A stretch of DNA of 27,108 nucleotides from Clostridia bacterium (GCA_900757025.1 CAAEMG010000103.1:1-27108), one strand, 5' to 3'; shown: positions 1 to 7,674, numbered from the stretch's first letter. Notes: generated by a model from the sequence alone, not told the origin. A program made the numbers and translations.

Positions 1-719
1 TCACTAAAAAAATCAATAACTGCCATTTCTATTTTTTCTTTCGGTGTATTTCTTCTGCACCCAATACCTAAGCTTACGGCTTTCGGCACAAGACAGAGAG
101 TATTTTTTGTATTTTTCTTAAAAACAGAAACCGAAATATTATATATTTCTTCTTTTGAAGAAAGCTCTTTTGGAATATCGCCTTTAATATTTCCGTCACA
201 GAAAAAACCCACTTTTTTTTCATCAGTTATTTCAGCGGAAATATATTTTGCCATTTCTCTGCTTTCTATAAAAAGTTTATTTTTAACGGCAAAAACATCA
301 ACGGCAAATTTATTATTTACATCGGTTGAAGTAGTAATAACGGCAGTTATCCCCAATTTTTCCTCCAAAAACCTTGCAATATCATTTCCTCCGCCCACAT
401 GACCGCTTAAAATAGGCACAGCAAAATTTAAAGCCTCATCACACACCAATACACATGGGTCTTTGAACTTATCTTTTATGTAAGGCGCAATGCTCCTTAC
501 GGCAATACCTGCCGCAGACACAAAAATAATAACATCTGCCGAAAAAAACGTGTGTTTTGTCCACTCCGAAAGACTTCCGGCATTATATTTTTCATTGCCT
601 TCTTTTGCTTTACCAAATGCGGCAGGCTGAACATTATATTCATTTTTTAAAATTTCACATATTTTTAGTGCCGATTTAAAACCTTTTTTTGTAAATGCAC
701 AAACTGCCGCTTTTTTCAT
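1..719 (-). CDS. cbiG: Cobalt-precorrin 5A hydrolase CbiG (partial, 3' end off window)
   Basis: CbiG opens the delta-lactone ring of cobalt-precorrin 5A, releasing acetaldehyde, in the anaerobic cobalamin pathway. The frame is open from an ATG at 719 to the window edge, about 239 codons, so the C-terminus is missing. Visible family motifs are VSAAGIAVRSIAPYIKDK near residues 68-85, ILSGHVGGGN near 105-114, and the start of the C-terminal domain, LGIGCRRNTPKEKIE, near 217-231. The ATG directly abuts the cbiF stop codon. Its ribosome site AAGGA lies inside the end of cbiF, so translation is probably coupled. It is the fifth visible gene of the riboswitch-led operon. The family call is firm; only the end is unseen. 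Confidence 0.93.
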   Translation of the reverse strand, partial: MKKAAVCAFTKKGFKSALKICEILKNEYNVQPAAFGKAKEGNEKYNAGSLSEWTKHTFFSADVIIFVSAAGIAVRSIAPYIKDKFKDPCVLVCDEALNFAVPILSGHVGGGNDIARFLEEKLGITAVITTSTDVNNKFAVDVFAVKNKLFIESREMAKYISAEITDEKKVGFFCDGNIKGDIPKELSSKEEIYNISVSVFKKNTKNTLCLVPKAVSLGIGCRRNTPKEKIEMAVIDFFS

Positions 720-1475
720 TTATTCCAGTCCTTTTCTGAATTCTGTTGTAAAATAAGGGTCATACAGCTTTGAACGCTCGTATTCTCCCTCCAAAACATT
801 GCCAACTATTATAAGAGCTGTCTTTGTTATTCCGTTTTCTTTGGCTTTTTCAGCCAGAGTTTCAACAGTGCAGATTATTTTTTTCTCATCGCTCCATGTA
901 GCTTTGTAAACTATAGCTGTCGGAGTTTCTTTTTTATATCCACCCGAAACAAGCCTTTTTGAAAGCTCTTCAAGCATTGATGTGCTTAAAAATATAACCA
1001 TTGTTGCATTATGCGAGGCAAAGCTTTCTATGCTTTCTTTTTCCGGAACAGGCGTCCTTCCTGCCATTCTGGTTATTATAACGCTTTGGGAAACATTTGG
1101 CAGTGTATATTCCAAATTAAGAGCCGCAGCAGCTCCGCAAAATGAACTTACTCCAGGGCATACGGCATATTCAATTTTGTTTTCGTCAAGAATATCCATC
1201 TGTTCTCTTATTGCCCCATAAAGGCATGGGTCGCCTGTGTGCAAACGAACTGTTTTTAAGCCTTTTTTTTCAGCGTCTATCATTTTTTCCGTTACTTCTT
1301 CCAATGTCATGTAGGCACTGTTGTAAATTTCACAGCCTTCTTTCGCATAATCCAGAAGTTCTTTATTTACAAGAGAACCGGCATATATAATAACATCAGC
1401 CTCTTCCAGAAGTTTTTTTCCTCTTACAGTTATAAGGTCTGCCGCTCCGCTGCCTGCGCCAACAAAATTTATCAT
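720..1475 (-). CDS. cbiF: Cobalt-precorrin-4 C11-methyltransferase CbiF/CobM
   Basis: This SAM-dependent methyltransferase adds the C11 methyl group to the corrin ring precursor. The protein has 251 residues, normal for the family. It begins with the tetrapyrrole methylase motif VGAGSGAADLITVRG (residues 5-19) and carries the family's HTGDPCLYGAIREQ motif near residues 79-92, followed by the CPGVSSFCGAAAALN substrate-side motif. The ATG follows the cbiL stop by 9 bases, with an AGGA-type ribosome site overlapping that stop. The adjacent cbiG and cbiL confirm the anaerobic (early cobalt insertion) branch, so cbiF fits better than cobM. Confidence 0.95.
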   Translation of the reverse strand: MINFVGAGSGAADLITVRGKKLLEEADVIIYAGSLVNKELLDYAKEGCEIYNSAYMTLEEVTEKMIDAEKKGLKTVRLHTGDPCLYGAIREQMDILDENKIEYAVCPGVSSFCGAAAALNLEYTLPNVSQSVIITRMAGRTPVPEKESIESFASHNATMVIFLSTSMLEELSKRLVSGGYKKETPTAIVYKATWSDEKKIICTVETLAEKAKENGITKTALIIVGNVLEGEYERSKLYDPYFTTEFRKGLE

Positions 1476-1484
1476 CTGTTTTCC

Positions 1485-2165
1485 TCATTTCTTTATAATA
1501 ACAGTTGTAAAATATCCTTCTTTATCTTCTGCATTTTCTATATCAGTGAATATTTTCTCGTTTTCCATGCCGCAGTTTTCAGCCGCCGCAGAGTAAAAAT
1601 TCGTATCTCTTAAAGCTGCCTTTATTTTACCCATACTGCTGCCTGCCTTCATAAGCACAAGGCTCCCGTCAAGTTCAAGTCTTTTTTCCGTATCATCATA
1701 CAAAGCAGGAATAATATGGAGAGGCTTCTTCATATCCGTAAGGCTTATGCCCAATCTTGCCGCAATGGCACAAAAACTTGGTACTCCGGAAATCATCTGC
1801 GTTTCATATCCGTCATTTTTAACAATATCGGCTATATATCCGTAGGTTGAATAAACGGCAACATCTCCCAATGTTATAAAAGCAACATCTTTTCCCGCTT
1901 TTAAATATTCTTCAATTTTTAATGCAATTTGTTTTCGGTTTTCCTCTGTAATTTTCTTGTCTTTCGTCATTGGAAAATCTATATAAATTATTTCTTTTCC
2001 GCCAAAATCAACATTTGCCGCCGCTATGTCAAAAGCCGCATTTTTTTCTCTTTTGATTCTTGGAACGGCTATAACACCTGTTTCATTTAAAACTCTCACT
2101 GCTTTTAACGTAATAAGCTCAGCATCTCCAGGACCAACGCCAACACCTATAAACTTACCTGTCAT
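1485..2165 (-). CDS. cbiL: Cobalt-precorrin-2 C20-methyltransferase CbiL/CobI
   Basis: This enzyme methylates C20 of (cobalt-)precorrin-2 using SAM. The tetrapyrrole methylase signature KFIGVGVGPGDAELITLKAV is at the very N-terminus, and FITLGDVAVYSTYGYI and ISGVPSFCAIAARLG follow in the middle. A longer frame opens at 2195, but the ATG at 2165 has a perfect GGAGG (2171-2175) five bases upstream and puts the conserved N-terminus at residue 4, so I choose 2165 (226 residues). This start overlaps the last 11 bases of cbiD, which suggests translational coupling. Confidence 0.94.
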   Translation of the reverse strand: MTGKFIGVGVGPGDAELITLKAVRVLNETGVIAVPRIKREKNAAFDIAAANVDFGGKEIIYIDFPMTKDKKITEENRKQIALKIEEYLKAGKDVAFITLGDVAVYSTYGYIADIVKNDGYETQMISGVPSFCAIAARLGISLTDMKKPLHIIPALYDDTEKRLELDGSLVLMKAGSSMGKIKAALRDTNFYSAAAENCGMENEKIFTDIENAEDKEGYFTTVIIKK

Positions 2166-3285
2166 TTTTTCCTCCGAAGTCTTCCAAAATTTCATCTGTT
2201 TTACTGCTTTTGCAAAGTATTCCGTATTTAAGGCTGAACATCATCAAGCCTATTTTCATATCTGCACTGCGTCTTTTTAAATATTTTTTGGCTCTTTCTG
2301 CCGCCAAAGCCATTGCCTTCTGCTTATATTCTCCCATAACGTCAAGTGCTCCGTCAACTGAAATACAGTTTAATATTTCTTCGCCCTTTTCTTTTTCCAT
2401 GCCGGCAAGCATTGCAAAAAGAGCCATAAGCTCCGTTCTGCCGTCTGCCAGATGTGAATGGGTATACATTATTCCACCTGACAATTTTATAAGCTTTCCG
2501 GCGTGGCCAACCAAAAGAGTCTCTTTGTATCCCGATTTTGCCGCACATTCAACAGCATCGCCCAAAAAATTGGAGCACTGAACAACAGGAATATTTCCGA
2601 AATCAAAATTTTCTTTTAAAAAGTCCATTCCGTAGTTTCCGGGCGTAAGTATTATTTTGTCATGTCCTTCTTTTCTTCCGACGTCTATTTCAAGTTTTAT
2701 TGTGTCAAAAAGAGCTTTAAGGCTTTTGGGTTCAACAATTCCGCTTGTTCCTATTATTGAAATTCCGCCTACTATTCCTATGTTTGGATTAAATGTTTTT
2801 TTTGCAATTTCTCTGCCTTCCGGAGCATAAATAGTTATTTTAATGCCGCCTTTATATCCGTATTTTCGGCACACTTTTGAAACTTCTTCCGAAATCATTT
2901 TTCTTGGCGTAGAATTTATTGCGGCATTCCCTTTCGGCTGGTCAAGTCCGTCTTTTGTAACACGCCCTATTCCTTCTGCGCCGTCAATTATATTTTCTTT
3001 GCTTTTTTCGGCTCTGGCAAATATAAGCATACCGTCTGTTGCGTCAATATCGTCGCCGCCGTCTTTTCTTACGGCACAGCAGGCAAAATCATCACCTATA
3101 AATGCGTTTTCCGTTTCAACCTTAACTTCTATACCTTTTGGTGTAACTATTTTTGCCGTTTCTGTCTTTTTTCCTGAAAAAAGCATTTCGCACGCAGCCT
3201 GAGCCGCAAGAGCCGCACAGCTTCCCGTTGTATAGCCGCACCTTAATTTTTCCGAGCCGTTATCAATATAATACTCAAAAGTCAT
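2155..3285 (-). CDS. cbiD: Cobalt-precorrin-5B C1-methyltransferase CbiD
   Basis: CbiD methylates C1 of cobalt-precorrin-5B in anaerobic cobalamin synthesis. The protein has 376 residues, the usual length. It begins with the family hallmark LRCGYTTGSCAALAAQAA (about residues 14-31) and contains ISIIGTSGIVEPKS near residue 176 and the glycine-rich LTPGNYGMDF segment. Its ATG lies four bases beyond the cbiK stop, with GGGGTG as ribosome site inside the end of cbiK. CbiD is specific to the anaerobic branch and therefore fixes the pathway type. Confidence 0.96.
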   Translation of the reverse strand: MTFEYYIDNGSEKLRCGYTTGSCAALAAQAACEMLFSGKKTETAKIVTPKGIEVKVETENAFIGDDFACCAVRKDGGDDIDATDGMLIFARAEKSKENIIDGAEGIGRVTKDGLDQPKGNAAINSTPRKMISEEVSKVCRKYGYKGGIKITIYAPEGREIAKKTFNPNIGIVGGISIIGTSGIVEPKSLKALFDTIKLEIDVGRKEGHDKIILTPGNYGMDFLKENFDFGNIPVVQCSNFLGDAVECAAKSGYKETLLVGHAGKLIKLSGGIMYTHSHLADGRTELMALFAMLAGMEKEKGEEILNCISVDGALDVMGEYKQKAMALAAERAKKYLKRRSADMKIGLMMFSLKYGILCKSSKTDEILEDFGGKNDR

Positions 3286-3289
3286 TCAA

Positions 3290-4066
3290 TCACACCCCAA
3301 GGTATTTATGGGCATGAGAAACAATAATTTTTCGTATATTTTCATATTCTCCCATACCTTTTAACACAACCCTTGTTTCAAAGCCTTTTTTTATAAAGCT
3401 TTTTTTCCAGCTGTCATCTTCATCGCCCCACATGTCATTATTGGCATGGTCTCCGCAGACAAGCATAAACGGCGACAAAACAGCCTTCTTAAAGCCCTTT
3501 TCCTCAACCATGTTTATAACGCTTCCTATGTCGGGAAGAGCCTCTACAGTGCCTACAAATATATTTTTACAGCCAAGTTTTTTAAACATTTCGTCTGTCT
3601 TTGTATAAACATAGTTTACGCTGTGGTCTGTTCCGTGGCCCATAAGTACAAGAGCCTCATCTTCCGAAGGAGAAATTTCCTCTGCCGTTATTTTGCACAC
3701 ATTTTCAATATCCTTTTCATCAAAAAGAAGAGGAACTCCAACCTTTAATACATCAAATTTATTTTTAAATTCATCTGCCTGTTTTTTAAGTTTTTCATAT
3801 TCGTGGCCTGCAATAAAGTGTGTAGGCTGAACATAAACCTCATTAAAGCCTTCTTTTTCAAGTTTTTCGAGAGCAAGAGGAAGGTTATCCGTTTCAATTC
3901 CTCTTTTTTTAAGTACGCCTATAATTATGCTGCTTGTAAATGCCCTTCTTATTTCAAAGCCGCTAAATTCCTTTGCAAAATCTTCTTCTATTTTTTTAAT
4001 TGTTTTTTCAACTGTATTTTCGTAGCTGCTGCCAAAACTTACACAAACAATAGCTTTTTTGCTCAT
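3290..4066 (-). CDS. cbiK: Anaerobic (sirohydrochlorin) cobaltochelatase CbiK
   Basis: CbiK inserts Co2+ into sirohydrochlorin, the first committed step of anaerobic cobalamin synthesis. I place the start at ATG 4066 (MSKKAIVCVSFGSS), because GGAGG (4072-4076) lies five bases upstream and the longer open frame to 4273 runs through the riboswitch and its hairpin. The protein then has 258 residues, near the usual length of about 264. The metal-site residues known from Salmonella CbiK (E89, H145, H207) have clear counterparts: E89 in GHEYE, H144 in LMGHGTDH and H207 in GDHANND. No signal peptide is seen, so it is cytoplasmic. It is the first gene of the operon and directly under riboswitch control. 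Confidence 0.94.
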   Translation of the reverse strand: MSKKAIVCVSFGSSYENTVEKTIKKIEEDFAKEFSGFEIRRAFTSSIIIGVLKKRGIETDNLPLALEKLEKEGFNEVYVQPTHFIAGHEYEKLKKQADEFKNKFDVLKVGVPLLFDEKDIENVCKITAEEISPSEDEALVLMGHGTDHSVNYVYTKTDEMFKKLGCKNIFVGTVEALPDIGSVINMVEEKGFKKAVLSPFMLVCGDHANNDMWGDEDDSWKKSFIKKGFETRVVLKGMGEYENIRKIIVSHAHKYLGV

Positions 4067-4083
4067 AAAAACCTCCATAAAAC

Positions 4084-4124
4084 AATAAATGCCCCTGCAT
4101 GGCAGTTTACCAAGCAGAGGCAGC
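4084..4124 (-). terminator. Terminator-like hairpin between cobalamin aptamer and cbiK
   Basis: On the minus strand TGCCTCTGC (4122-4114) can pair with GCAGGGGCA (4098-4090) as a 9-bp stem with one G-U pair. The loop is 15 bases, and a T-rich run (TTTATTGTTTT) follows before the cbiK ribosome site. Its position between aptamer and first gene makes it the likely expression platform: an intrinsic terminator, or a hairpin that occludes the ribosome site. The T-run is broken, so termination strength is uncertain. Confidence 0.6.
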
Positions 4125-4199
4125 ATTATAAAGGATGCCTTTTGCACCCCAAAAACCGTACCTGCCGATGACCCGTCGGAAAGTATTTTTGCCTTAAAA

Positions 4200-4366
4200 A
4201 GGCTTTGATACTTATGGCAGGTCTTCTGACTGAGGCTGTCGTCTTGCCTTCCCGCAAAAAAATACAGTGGCACAAAAAGACGATTATAAAAGCCAGCACA
4301 GCGGCGGCACCGTAAAAGAATTTAACTTTTTTCCCTATTATTCCGCATAAACGGACACCATAGTAT
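4200..4366 (-). promoter_or_regulatory. Cobalamin (adenosylcobalamin) riboswitch
   Basis: Read on the minus strand, the conserved elements come in canonical order: AATAGGGAA (about 4339-4331), a GCCGCCGCTGTG segment near 4311-4298, GCCACTG (4271-4265), CGGGAAGG (near 4255), and the B12 box AGTCAGAAGACCTGCCAT (4231-4214). This is the class that binds adenosylcobalamin and lowers expression of cobalamin genes. The complete anaerobic synthesis operon follows directly. The outer boundaries are estimates. Confidence 0.93.
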
Positions 4367-4379
4367 ATTTTTATTACAT

Positions 4380-4406
4380 TTTATACATAAACTTTGGTTT
4401 CGTCAA
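4380..4406 (-). promoter_or_regulatory. Possible sigma-A promoter of the cobalamin operon
   Basis: TTGACG (4406-4401) and TATAAA (4385-4380) are separated by 15 bases on the minus strand, upstream of the riboswitch. The spacing is short. A second -10-like TATACT (4367-4362) has no good -35. Some promoter must lie here; which one is used is undecided. Confidence 0.4.
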
Positions 4407-4412
4407 CACGGC

Positions 4413-5294
4413 TTATTTTATATAATTAATGTCATTTTCTGTAATATAATCGCTGTATACACCGTCTATGTCGAAAACGCTTATATCCGTTTTAACGGCA
4501 GAAAGCCTGTTTACAGTATGCGTATAAAGTTTAAGACCTGCATTATGTATTATTTTGGACTTTTCAACTGTAAGAACTTCCTCAGGCATAACTATTGCGG
4601 CTATATTATTTTGTTTGCAGAAATTTGCAATATAATTAAAATCGGGATTTTTTATCTGATATGTAGTAAGCATAAAGTTTTTAAATCCGCCCACATTTCT
4701 TATATATCCAAGCATATCCGGAAAATAAAGCTGAACCACAATTCTGTCAAAAATTTCTTTGTTTCCTGTTTTTTCAACAGCCTGTTTTAAAAGCGTAAAT
4801 TCCTTTTCTATCTTTGCCTTATCGGTGCTTTTGCTGTCGGTTACTATATAAGCATCTGGATATTTATTTAAAAGTGAAACCACAGTATCGGCATCCATAG
4901 AAGTATATTTGTAGTTTATAGGAGTAGACATAAATTTGTCGTGCATCATAACGGGAACTTTTTTATTATAGCTTTGTTCCATAACATAATAGGAATTTTC
5001 CGCAAAATCATGTCTTGCCACAAGATAATTGTCCATAGTAAGAGTAAAATCTATCTCAAAAACTCTCTGACCTTTTTCATAGTTTTGTTCAAATGCCTCA
5101 AGGCTGTTTGTTTCGCTTCTTCCATCAACAGCACCGCAGGCATGGGCAACAACAAAATAATCGCTCCATTTTTTTGCTGTTTCCGTCTGAGCCGTTTGTG
5201 CTGACGGCTGTGCAGATGTTTCTGCGGCAAAAGCCGTTGAAGAAAAAATCATTGTACTCATAAGGGCAAGTGCCGCCAATTTTTTCATATTCAT
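4413..5294 (-). CDS. Secreted glycerophosphodiester phosphodiesterase-family protein
   Basis: This is probably an extracellular phosphodiesterase of the GDPD/PI-PLC-like TIM-barrel superfamily, which releases glycerol phosphate from phosphodiesters. The ATG at 5294 lies nine bases after AGAGG; the GTG at 5303 overlaps that site and is unlikely. The 293-residue protein begins with a signal peptide (K4-K5, hydrophobic core, AFA/A near residue 23). The domain shows VVAHACG (H51), TNSLEAF, FEIDFTLT (E80, D82) and ARHDF (H95), matching the catalytic His/Glu/Asp/His pattern. The usual His-Arg pair is His-Ala here, as I recall for a Firmicute subfamily. The substrate is not shown. A Pho-box-like promoter suggests a role in phosphate scavenging. 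Confidence 0.82.
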   Translation of the reverse strand: MNMKKLAALALMSTMIFSSTAFAAETSAQPSAQTAQTETAKKWSDYFVVAHACGAVDGRSETNSLEAFEQNYEKGQRVFEIDFTLTMDNYLVARHDFAENSYYVMEQSYNKKVPVMMHDKFMSTPINYKYTSMDADTVVSLLNKYPDAYIVTDSKSTDKAKIEKEFTLLKQAVEKTGNKEIFDRIVVQLYFPDMLGYIRNVGGFKNFMLTTYQIKNPDFNYIANFCKQNNIAAIVMPEEVLTVEKSKIIHNAGLKLYTHTVNRLSAVKTDISVFDIDGVYSDYITENDINYIK

Positions 5295-5330
5295 ATTTAA
5301 CACCTCTTAAATCATATTTTCCAATGAACT

Positions 5331-5377
5331 ATAATACCGCAAAACTGTGTTAAATTCCATTACATTTGTGTTAAATT
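5331..5377 (-). promoter_or_regulatory. Pho-box-like direct repeats and -10 of the GDPD gene
   Basis: On the minus strand the 11-mer AATTTAACACA occurs twice, at 5377-5367 and 5356-5346, a spacing of 21 bases or two helical turns. Each contains TTAACA, the Bacillus PhoP half-site. An imperfect site (GTAATG) lies between them, 11 bases after the first TTAACA. The -10 element TATTAT (5336-5331) follows the last TTAACA by 11 bases and no good -35 is present, as expected for an activator-dependent promoter. Control by PhoP is inferred. Confidence 0.55.
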
Positions 5378-5381
5378 ATTT

Positions 5382-5424
5382 TAATAAAAAGCACCTTAAA
5401 AAGCATGAAGCTTTATAAGATGCT
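5382..5424 (-). terminator. Intrinsic terminator downstream of the CMD-like gene
   Basis: On the minus strand AGCATCTTATAAAGC (5424-5410) pairs with GCTTTTTAAGGTGCT (5404-5390) at 13 of 15 positions with a five-base loop, followed by TTTTATTAA. It would end transcripts from the CMD-like gene after they pass through repeat copy 1. Confidence 0.7.
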
Positions 5425-5433
5425 GAAAATTAT

Positions 5434-5576
5434 GGTTAGGTGAATACTTCTCTTTATCAATAGAAGCCCACATTTTGTCATGTTGAATTTGCGAAATCTT
5501 CGACTTCGCACTACGTGCTTCGCTCAGAATGAAAAAAAGTGGAACAATTTTGATAAAGAGATGTATCCGTCAAATC
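5434..5576. repeat. MITE-like palindromic repeat, copy 1
   Basis: The left arm GAATACTTCTCTTTATCAA and the right arm TTGATAAAGAGATGTATCC are near-perfect inverted copies, ending in CCGTCAAATC. The interior carries the family core TTTTGTCATGTTGA and CTTCGCTCAGAATGA. The right end is five bases from the stop codon of the CMD-like gene. The same ends and core recur near 16067, 20185 and 23563. Confidence 0.8.
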
Positions 5577-5581
5577 AAAAC

Positions 5582-5905
5582 TTATTTCTCACTCCAAACT
5601 TCCTTTGCCATTTTGAAAGCTGCCCAAGCTTTTGGCCAACCTGCATAAAATGCCGCATGAGTTAATATTTCGGCTATTTCTTCTTTTGTTATTCCGTTCT
5701 TTTTTGCAGATTCAAGGTGATATTTAAAAGAAGAGTCTACAAGACCCTGTGACATAAGTGCTGTAACCGTAACAAGGCTTCTGTCTCTCAAAGAAAGTTT
5801 ATCTTCTCTGCTCCATACCTCGCCAAAAAGTACATCATCATTAAGCTGTGCAAATTTAGGTGCAAATTCGCCAAGTGCATCTCTGCCTGCTGTCTGTTTA
5901 ACCAT
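5582..5905 (-). CDS. Carboxymuconolactone decarboxylase (CMD)-family protein
   Basis: This small cytoplasmic protein of 107 residues is all CMD domain. The signature SREDKLSLRDRSLVTVTALM (about residues 32-51) is followed by the helix EILTHAAFYAGWPKAW near residues 80-95, which resembles gamma-carboxymuconolactone decarboxylase. It has no cysteine, so it is not an AhpD-type CxxC peroxidase partner. The substrate is unknown, and a beta-ketoadipate pathway role is doubtful in an anaerobe. The ATG has an AGTGG ribosome site seven bases upstream. It is monocistronic, between its own promoter and the terminator near 5400. Confidence 0.85.
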   Translation of the reverse strand: MVKQTAGRDALGEFAPKFAQLNDDVLFGEVWSREDKLSLRDRSLVTVTALMSQGLVDSSFKYHLESAKKNGITKEEIAEILTHAAFYAGWPKAWAAFKMAKEVWSEK

Positions 5906-5942
5906 TTATATCCACTCTTTAAAATAATTAATATATTTTTTC

Positions 5943-5971
5943 TATATAGTACACCTTGAAGTTTACTCCAA
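5943..5971 (-). promoter_or_regulatory. Sigma-A-like promoter of the CMD-like gene
   Basis: TTGGAG (5971-5966), a 17-base spacer and TATATA (5948-5943) lie on the minus strand about 35 bases before the start codon. Confidence 0.5.
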
Positions 5972-5983
5972 TGCAAGCATTTT

Positions 5984-6026
5984 TACAAAAAAAAGATGTA
6001 TCGAAGATTATTTCCTCAATACATCT
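5984..6026 (-). terminator. Terminator of tRNA-Pro
   Basis: On the minus strand AGATGTAT (6026-6019) and ATACATCT (6001-5994) pair around a loop that can extend the stem, followed by a run of eight T. It lies ten bases beyond the tRNA 3' end. Confidence 0.82.
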
Positions 6027-6035
6027 TTATAAATA

Positions 6036-6108
6036 TCGGGGTGACAAGACTCGAACTTGCGACCTCTGCGTCCCGAACGCAGCGCTCTACCACCTGAGCC
6101 ACACCCCG
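6036..6108 (-). tRNA. tRNA-Pro (anticodon CGG)
   Basis: The 73-nt cloverleaf folds fully. The acceptor is CGGGGTG/CACCCCG with discriminator A, the D arm is GCTC..GAGC, and the anticodon stem CTGCG/CGCAG surrounds loop TTCGGGA (anticodon CGG). The T arm GCAAG/CTTGT has loop TTCGAGT. The 3' CCA is not encoded. It is an isolated tRNA with its own promoter and terminator. Confidence 0.95.
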
Positions 6109-6120
6109 ATAACATTTCTT

Positions 6121-6149
6121 AGTTTACACTTCTTTTAAAAAAAAGTCAA
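6121..6149 (-). promoter_or_regulatory. Promoter of tRNA-Pro
   Basis: TTGACT (6149-6144), a 17-base spacer and TAAACT (6126-6121) lie on the minus strand 13 bases before the tRNA 5' end. Confidence 0.75.
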
Positions 6150-6216
6150 TCAGCCTTTACTAAATTGTTTAAAACACCAAATTTTTTTAAACAGACTATT
6201 TAATTATTGACTATTA

Positions 6217-6245
6217 TTATCAAAAAGTATACAATTTTATTAATA
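6217..6245 (+). promoter_or_regulatory. Promoter of the DUF1576-like gene
   Basis: TTGACT (6217-6222), a 17-base spacer and TACAAT (6240-6245) give a good sigma-A promoter about 44 bases before the start codon. Confidence 0.7.
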
Positions 6246-6288
6246 CATCAAACGTAGGACAAATTGTTGTTCAATGAGGGGGATGTTT

Positions 6289-7623
6289 ATGGACAGACAA
6301 TCACGAAAAAACTACTTCTGGGTATATATTACCTGCCTTTATATTGCACTTGCAGGCATGATTTTGGGCGACCCGAAAACAATTCCTGCCGGCATGAAAA
6401 CCATATTTTTTGACAATGCTTTGCTTATAACCGATTATGTTGGTCTTGCCGGCATATCGGCGGCATTTTTAAATGTTGCTCTTGTAACATTTTTTTCAGC
6501 GGTTCTTTTAAGATTAAACCATATTCCTATGCACGGAAAAAGCCTTTTCACATTAGGTCTTATGGCAGGCTTTGCTTTCTTCGGAAAAAACATATACACA
6601 ATGTGGCCTATTATATTCGGCAGTTTCGTTTTAAGCAAAGTATGCAAAGAGAATTTCAGCAAAAATGTTATAAGCGGTCTTTTGGCAACATCTCTCGGCC
6701 CTCTTGTTGGGGTTGCATATCTTCATAACGGAATTACACTTTACGGCTGTCTTTGGGCTTTGGGCATAGGTATTATTATAGGCTTTTTGGTTCCTTTGCT
6801 TACAGCACACACAAATGTTATTTTAAGAGGTCTCAACCTTTATAACGGTGGTTTTGCCGTTGGTCTTATAGCCCTTATATTGGTTCCTATAATGGAAAAC
6901 TTCGGCTTTGTTTTTGAAACCGACACATACTGGGCAACAGGCTACAACACAAGATTTGCAATTTTTCTTTATTTAACAGCTTTAATATTTATAATATCCG
7001 GAAAACTGGTTGACCCTGTTCATGCTTTTGAAAATTATAAAAACATATTAAAACGTCCGGGCGTTGCCAAAGATGATTTTACAGAACTTGACGGAATGGG
7101 TGCCGTTCTTGTAAACATGGGAATAAACACCATTATATGCACTACATATCTTCTTGCCATAGGAGGAGATTTTAACGGTGCAACAATGGGTGGTATGTTT
7201 ACGATTATGGGTTTCAGCGCAAACGGAAAACACGCAAAAAACATAAGCATAATAATACTCGGTATTTTCCTCGGTTCTGTTATAAACCCTTCAGCATCGC
7301 CTACAACGCACGGAATACAGATGGGTACTTTCCTTGGAACAACACTTGCACCTATGGCAGGTACATACGGTCTTTCCGGAGGTCTGCTTTCGGGTATTTT
7401 CCACTCCTTTGCAATACTTAAAATTTCGGTTGGATATGCCGGGGCAAACCTTTACAACAACGGTTTCTGCGGAGGCATAATATCTGTTATGTTCTACCCC
7501 GTATGTCACAGATTTTTCTGGAAAAACGCATACTCAGAGCCTTCTCCAAGCCGTGTACGTCCTAAAACAGAAGAAGAAAAAATTAAAGAAAGAAAATATA
7601 CCAAACTTAAATGCAGAGCATAA
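6289..7623 (+). CDS. Multi-pass membrane protein, DUF1576-like
   Basis: This is a 444-residue integral membrane protein with about ten hydrophobic segments, for example the ISAAFLNVALVTFFSAVLL and LVGVAYLHNG regions. The two halves show similar glycine-rich motifs: YNGGFAVGLIALIL near residues 186-199 and NNGFCGGIISVMFYP near 397-411. That suggests an internal duplication, as in DUF1576 proteins, but the family name is from memory. The start is ATG 6289 (MDRQSRKNYF), because GAGGGGG (6276-6282) sits six bases upstream and overlaps the ATG at 6274. The C-terminus is a charged cytoplasmic tail. It is monocistronic. Transport is plausible but no substrate can be read. Confidence 0.72.
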   Translation: MDRQSRKNYFWVYITCLYIALAGMILGDPKTIPAGMKTIFFDNALLITDYVGLAGISAAFLNVALVTFFSAVLLRLNHIPMHGKSLFTLGLMAGFAFFGKNIYTMWPIIFGSFVLSKVCKENFSKNVISGLLATSLGPLVGVAYLHNGITLYGCLWALGIGIIIGFLVPLLTAHTNVILRGLNLYNGGFAVGLIALILVPIMENFGFVFETDTYWATGYNTRFAIFLYLTALIFIISGKLVDPVHAFENYKNILKRPGVAKDDFTELDGMGAVLVNMGINTIICTTYLLAIGGDFNGATMGGMFTIMGFSANGKHAKNISIIILGIFLGSVINPSASPTTHGIQMGTFLGTTLAPMAGTYGLSGGLLSGIFHSFAILKISVGYAGANLYNNGFCGGIISVMFYPVCHRFFWKNAYSEPSPSRVRPKTEEEKIKERKYTKLKCRA

Positions 7624-7628
7624 AAATC

Positions 7629-7658
7629 AAGCCGTCTGTAAAATTCAGACGGCTTTTG
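7629..7658 (+). terminator. Terminator after the DUF1576-like gene (possibly bidirectional)
   Basis: AAGCCGTCTG (7629-7638) and CAGACGGCTT (7646-7655) form a perfect 10-bp stem with a 7-base loop, then TTGTATTG. The converging DMT transporter gene ends 17 bases further on, so the hairpin may serve both strands. Confidence 0.85.
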
Positions 7659-7674
7659 TATTGTCAAAAAACAA

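Noticed and set aside
4067..4273. N-terminal extension of cbiK
   Set aside because: The extra 69 codons translate the riboswitch and hairpin; the ATG at 4066 has a perfect ribosome site and the family N-terminus.
5582..5905. AhpD-type alkylhydroperoxidase
   Set aside because: The protein has no cysteine, so the CxxC active site is absent.
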